Below are positions 61,433 through 64,000 of a stretch of 64,000 nucleotides of DNA, in pieces (position 1 is the stretch's first letter; each line of letters starts with the position of its first letter). The notes under the pieces were generated by a model. The model saw only the letters and a program-made list of their open reading frames with translations, did not search any database and was not told the DNA's origin. The position numbers and the translations under genes were made by a program. Source of the stretch: Pseudomonas frederiksbergensis. Its GTDB lineage: Bacteria; Pseudomonadota; Gammaproteobacteria; Pseudomonadales; Pseudomonadaceae. The stretch spans positions 62,001-126,000 of the forward strand of contig NZ_JAAUOE010000012.1 in assembly GCF_017114915.1 (NCBI RefSeq), read 5' to 3'.

Positions 61433-61933
61433 ATGGCTAGTCACGGTTACATGAGCATTACCGGTAAACGCCAAGGTTTGATTTCCGCTGGCTGTTCTGG
61501 CCAGAGTTCTATCGGTAACAAATGCCAGATCGGTCATGAAGACGAAATCATGGTGCTGGCGTATTCGCACAACATGATCACAGGTAATAACGGCGGAATT
61601 TCAGGTGATCGCGGCAGGCACCTGCCGGTCATGATTACCAAGAACATCGATAAATCTTCGCCATTGCTGGCCAGTGCACTTCATGAGCGCGAAGAGGTGG
61701 AGTGCACCATCAACTTCTATCGAACTTCGCCAGCGGGTGGCCAGGACAAATATTATTCGATACGGCTTACGGGGGCGAGAATTGCACATATCAGCCTTCA
61801 GGTTCCTCATGCTATTCATATGAACGATGCCGAACCGCAAGAGTTGGTATCTATTCGCTATCGCGACATTAACTGGACGCACATTCAGGCGGGCACAAGC
61901 GCTTATAGCTCTTGGGGGAATGAGGATGAGTGA
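61433..61933 (+). CDS. type VI secretion Hcp tube protein/effector carrier
   Basis: 166 residues from ATG 61433, AAAGGGAG 8 bases upstream. Starts MASHGYMSITGKRQGLISAG, the Hcp2/Hcp-Pseudomonas type, and continues with MITKNIDKSSPLLASAL and IRYRDINWTHIQAGTSAYSSW. No other T6SS structural gene is present, so this is an orphan hcp used by a machine encoded elsewhere. It overlaps the downstream DUF4225 gene by 8 bases, the layout of an Hcp and its cargo effector. Confidence 0.92.
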   Translation: MASHGYMSITGKRQGLISAGCSGQSSIGNKCQIGHEDEIMVLAYSHNMITGNNGGISGDRGRHLPVMITKNIDKSSPLLASALHEREEVECTINFYRTSPAGGQDKYYSIRLTGARIAHISLQVPHAIHMNDAEPQELVSIRYRDINWTHIQAGTSAYSSWGNEDE

Positions 61934-62612
61934 TGAGACTTGTGACATTCATGACGTGACTAAAGCGGCGTCCGATCTTGTTGCGCTTGGGTGCTCTATT
62001 GGGGCAATGCAGCTGTACGATAGTTTTTTGCAGCTTCAATTTAGTTCGATTGTTTCATCTTATGCTAACGAGATTATCCAAGCGGTTGATGAAGGTTTAA
62101 TTAGCGCGCGACAGGGCTTGCAAAAAATCAGAGATGAGTATGCCGAATTATCATCCAAAGCGATGTTTTACACTCAAAATGGCATTGGTATTTTAGCGGG
62201 AGCAATGCAAGTTCAAACTGGTGCTTCATTACTCGGAAAATCAAGAGGTATTAATTTAGCCAGCGGATTAACCTACGTTGCGCATGGCGCTAATAATATT
62301 TATGAAAGCGCAGGAAATATACACAACGGACCTGACGCACCCAGCACAGTAGGGCCAATTAGAAAAACATATCAACACCTAGCCGAAAACACTAAAATTG
62401 GCAACACTACCTATTACTCTGTGGATTTAGGACTATCAGCTTTCGGCGTAATGAGTTTAGTGCGTAAAAACGATACACTTGAGCTTTTTAGAAAAGACCC
62501 TATCAACTATGAGCGAGCATACAGACAAATGGGGAAACTGGCACTGACCTTTGAAGCCCTGGTCGATGCAATCACAATAAAAAACATAGCAAAAGAAACA
62601 ACTTTAGAATAA
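61926..62612 (+). CDS. DUF4225-family protein, probable Hcp-dependent T6SS effector
   Basis: 228 residues. ATG 61926 overlaps the hcp stop. I recognise the DUF4225 pattern found next to Hcp in Pseudomonas: ASDLVALGCSIGAMQLYDSFLQLQFSSIVSSYANEII at the start, the glycine-rich hydrophobic centre NGIGILAGAMQVQTGASLLG, GPDAPSTVGPIRKTYQ and a C-terminal DPINYERAYRQMGKLALTFEALVDAI. The hydrophobic centre suggests a membrane-acting toxin. The coding sequence is distinctly AT-rich compared with neighbouring genes, hinting at acquisition by transfer. A convergent membrane protein gene follows, the likely immunity partner. Confidence 0.85.
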   Translation: MSDETCDIHDVTKAASDLVALGCSIGAMQLYDSFLQLQFSSIVSSYANEIIQAVDEGLISARQGLQKIRDEYAELSSKAMFYTQNGIGILAGAMQVQTGASLLGKSRGINLASGLTYVAHGANNIYESAGNIHNGPDAPSTVGPIRKTYQHLAENTKIGNTTYYSVDLGLSAFGVMSLVRKNDTLELFRKDPINYERAYRQMGKLALTFEALVDAITIKNIAKETTLE

Positions 62613-62630
62613 TCCACATCATCGAGCACA

Positions 62631-63053
62631 TCACTTTCTTCGGCGCAGCCTCATTATATAAATGCATAAGCAGACAAAAACCAACATAAAAATCGCCGCA
62701 CTAACGACAAACGAAAGATTGCCTTGCAGCGGAAATACCTGATCAATTTGCAGAACGATAACAGCAACCCAAAACAAAGAACCGATAAAAGCGCCGAAAT
62801 ACGCAACCCAAGCAGAGTCTCTTTCGGGATTAAGATCGCGCCCAAGTGAAACATCAATATAGCTGGGAGAGCAGTAATAAAAATTAATAAACAACAAAAA
62901 AACAAAAAAAGCACCGAGCACCAGCCAATAACAAACCCCGCTTAAAGGGACCACTCTCTCTATTAACCACGCAAGAAATACCGCATAAAGCATGGAAAGC
63001 ATAACAGTTAGTAAATCCGAAACTAAAACGGTAAAGAAAACTCGCAATCGCAT
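62631..63053 (-). CDS. four-helix membrane protein, probable immunity to the DUF4225 effector
   Basis: 140 residues from ATG 63053 (GAGGGGG 6 bases upstream). Four hydrophobic helices: about 3-27 (VFFTVLVSDLLTVMLSMLYAVF), 33-55, 84-105 and 110-135, with short loops. No family recognised. It converges on the DUF4225 gene with only 18 bases between stops and shares its AT-rich base use. Immunity to a membrane-targeting effector would need such an integral protein. The opposite orientation is unusual, since immunity genes normally follow the toxin on the same strand. Confidence 0.65.
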   Translation of the reverse strand: MRLRVFFTVLVSDLLTVMLSMLYAVFLAWLIERVVPLSGVCYWLVLGAFFVFLLFINFYYCSPSYIDVSLGRDLNPERDSAWVAYFGAFIGSLFWVAVIVLQIDQVFPLQGNLSFVVSAAIFMLVFVCLCIYIMRLRRRK

Positions 63054-63572
63054 TAATACCCCCTCAGACAGTCTGCTAGCTTTTTTTGAGCTTCGATACA
63101 ATCAGCGCACACGCCAAAAATTATAACCATATCATTAATATGGCTCGCTCTAACAAATGACATAAACGAGCAACGATCCGAAAAGCCCTACACACCAATT
63201 CTTTTTATCCTACACATAATCCCCACAACCCCAGAAACGATTTATCAAAAAAACTATCGCAATAGAGATCTTCAGGATTGGAAGCCAGCATACTCGATCG
63301 AACATTGAAATCTTTTTGAGCCGTAAAAACAAAAAGTCCAACACCTGAACTGGAATTGGACTTTTATCAATCGCGGCAAACCAAGCTTAACGATGCCAGA
63401 ACCTCATAGCCATCATAATCCAGCCAAACTAACTACCGCCTGCAACCTGGCTTCCAAACACAACAACTAAAAACAAAAACCGCCGCCGCAAAGACAGCAA
63501 ACAACACTCCAACCGCAAGCCAATGAGGAAAATCTCGGGCAACCCCGCGCCCAATGCGAATGCGCAAGGAGA
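63054..63572. other. AT-rich stretch without a clear gene
   Basis: About 520 bases, AT-rich at first and GC-rising towards the cupin gene. No ORF above 60 codons with a ribosome binding site. It contains one terminator-like hairpin (63331-63366). Possibly a remnant of the transferred module or an unannotated RNA. Confidence 0.45.
63331..63366. terminator. bidirectional terminator-like hairpin
   Basis: AAAAGTCCAA (63332-63341) and TTGGACTTTT (63356-63365) form a stem with A run on one side and T run on the other; the nearest gene it could end is the XRE-cupin gene on the minus strand. Confidence 0.7.
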
Positions 63573-64000
63573 TTAGAAGTTAGCCGGGGTGTTGGCGCTG
63601 ATGATTTCCGCTTCATCCGCCCCAATATTCCGAAACCGATGCGGCAACGTCGTCGGAAAGTAATACCCATCCCCGGCATTCAACACGCTCACCTGCCCAT
63701 CCACCGTCAGCTCAACCGTGCCACGGGTAACCAGCCCACACTCCTCCCCCTCAGCATGCACAATCGGCTCTTCCCCCGAACTCGCCCCAGGTGCGTACTG
63801 CTCGCGCAAAAGCCGCATCTGCCGACTCGGCACCGAAGCGCCGATCAGCAACAACCGCAGCCCATGACGCCCGAGGTCCGGCTGTTCATTGGCGCGGAAC
63901 ACGTATTGATGCTCGCGGGGCGGCTGATCAAAGGTAAAGAAGTCCGCCAAGGACATGGGGATGCCTTCGAGCAGTTTTTTGAGGGAGCTGACGGAGGGAC
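63573..64000 (-). CDS. XRE-family regulator with cupin domain, N-terminus beyond the window
   Basis: The visible part is 142 codons. The end of an XRE HTH is seen upstream of the internal ATG: frame-consistent codons up to the window edge give SVSSLKKLLEGIPMSLADFF, the classic last helix of HTH_XRE proteins. Then a cupin_2 domain (about 50-115 of the visible part) with PGASSGEEPIVHAEGEECGLVTRGTVELTVDGQVSVLNAGDGYYFPTTLPHRFRNIG. Architecture is that of PuuR/SutR-type regulators of amine or sulfur metabolism. The internal ATG at 63956 is not the true start. Confidence 0.88.
   Translation of the reverse strand, partial: PSVSSLKKLLEGIPMSLADFFTFDQPPREHQYVFRANEQPDLGRHGLRLLLIGASVPSRQMRLLREQYAPGASSGEEPIVHAEGEECGLVTRGTVELTVDGQVSVLNAGDGYYFPTTLPHRFRNIGADEAEIISANTPANF

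Noticed and set aside
63467..63679. A 70-codon frame on the minus strand overlapping the cupin gene
   Set aside because: Overlaps the strong cupin gene and has no features of its own.

Overview
The window looks like chromosomal DNA of a Pseudomonas from the P. fluorescens group. The reasons are GC-rich coding sequence, a complete bkdA1-A2-B-lpdV set, several classes of Pseudomonas intergenic palindromes (REP-type elements and a longer GTTCCCACG...CGTGGGAAC element), many LysR regulators, and small Pseudomonas-specific families (DUF6124, DUF3077, DUF5329).

Layout. 1-6.1 kb: branched-chain keto acid dehydrogenase operon (first gene cut by the window edge) followed by the branched-chain aminotransferase ilvE. 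6.1-11.3 kb: LysR/LysE pair, ArsR regulator divergent from a cytochrome P450, and a dmeR-dmeF cobalt/nickel efflux pair with a C-tract operator. 11.5-13.4 kb: a small S-type bacteriocin locus whose colicin E3-like nuclease domain is one base out of frame at a run of seven G, followed by an immunity gene and a helical-repeat gene. 13.7-15.2 kb: FKBP isomerase and a PAS-GGDEF protein. 15.3-23.3 kb: a leftward set of PrpF-type isomerase, DctA-like and CitMHS transporters, OprD porin and chemoreceptor, with a divergent LysR; it looks like an uptake unit for an unsaturated tricarboxylate. 23.4-27 kb: Kef-type antiporter, AlkC DNA glycosylase, cytochrome b561.

27.1-33.5 kb: a seven-gene, translationally coupled operon of thermostable-hemolysin family protein, AMP-ligase, heme-oxygenase-like diiron enzyme (all six metal ligands visible), SDR, TPR protein, response regulator and sensor kinase. 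It is headed by two facing QseB/PmrA-like boxes. It looks like a self-regulated small-molecule or lipid pathway of unknown product. 33.6-39.3 kb: DUF6124 gene with a structured leader, then a LysR, a GMC dehydrogenase and an MHS transporter with Hfq/Crc-type A-rich sites. 39.5-57 kb: mostly housekeeping and stress genes (topB, glutaminase, kup, chromate transporter and others).

57-64 kb: LysR/quinone reductase pair, a strongly folded candidate small RNA on the minus strand, a small HD hydrolase, a zinc protease, a DUF3077 gene with a second copy of the structured leader, an AT-rich Hcp-DUF4225-membrane protein module (type VI effector and probable immunity), and a truncated XRE-cupin regulator.

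The most novel signal is the pair of leader RNAs at 33989-34206 (minus) and 60074-60307 (plus). They share helix lengths and spacings but differ in sequence by compensatory base-pair changes. Each carries two copies of a 7-base word plus one complement, which could form mutually exclusive pairings. No tRNA, rRNA, IS element, prophage or CRISPR array was seen.
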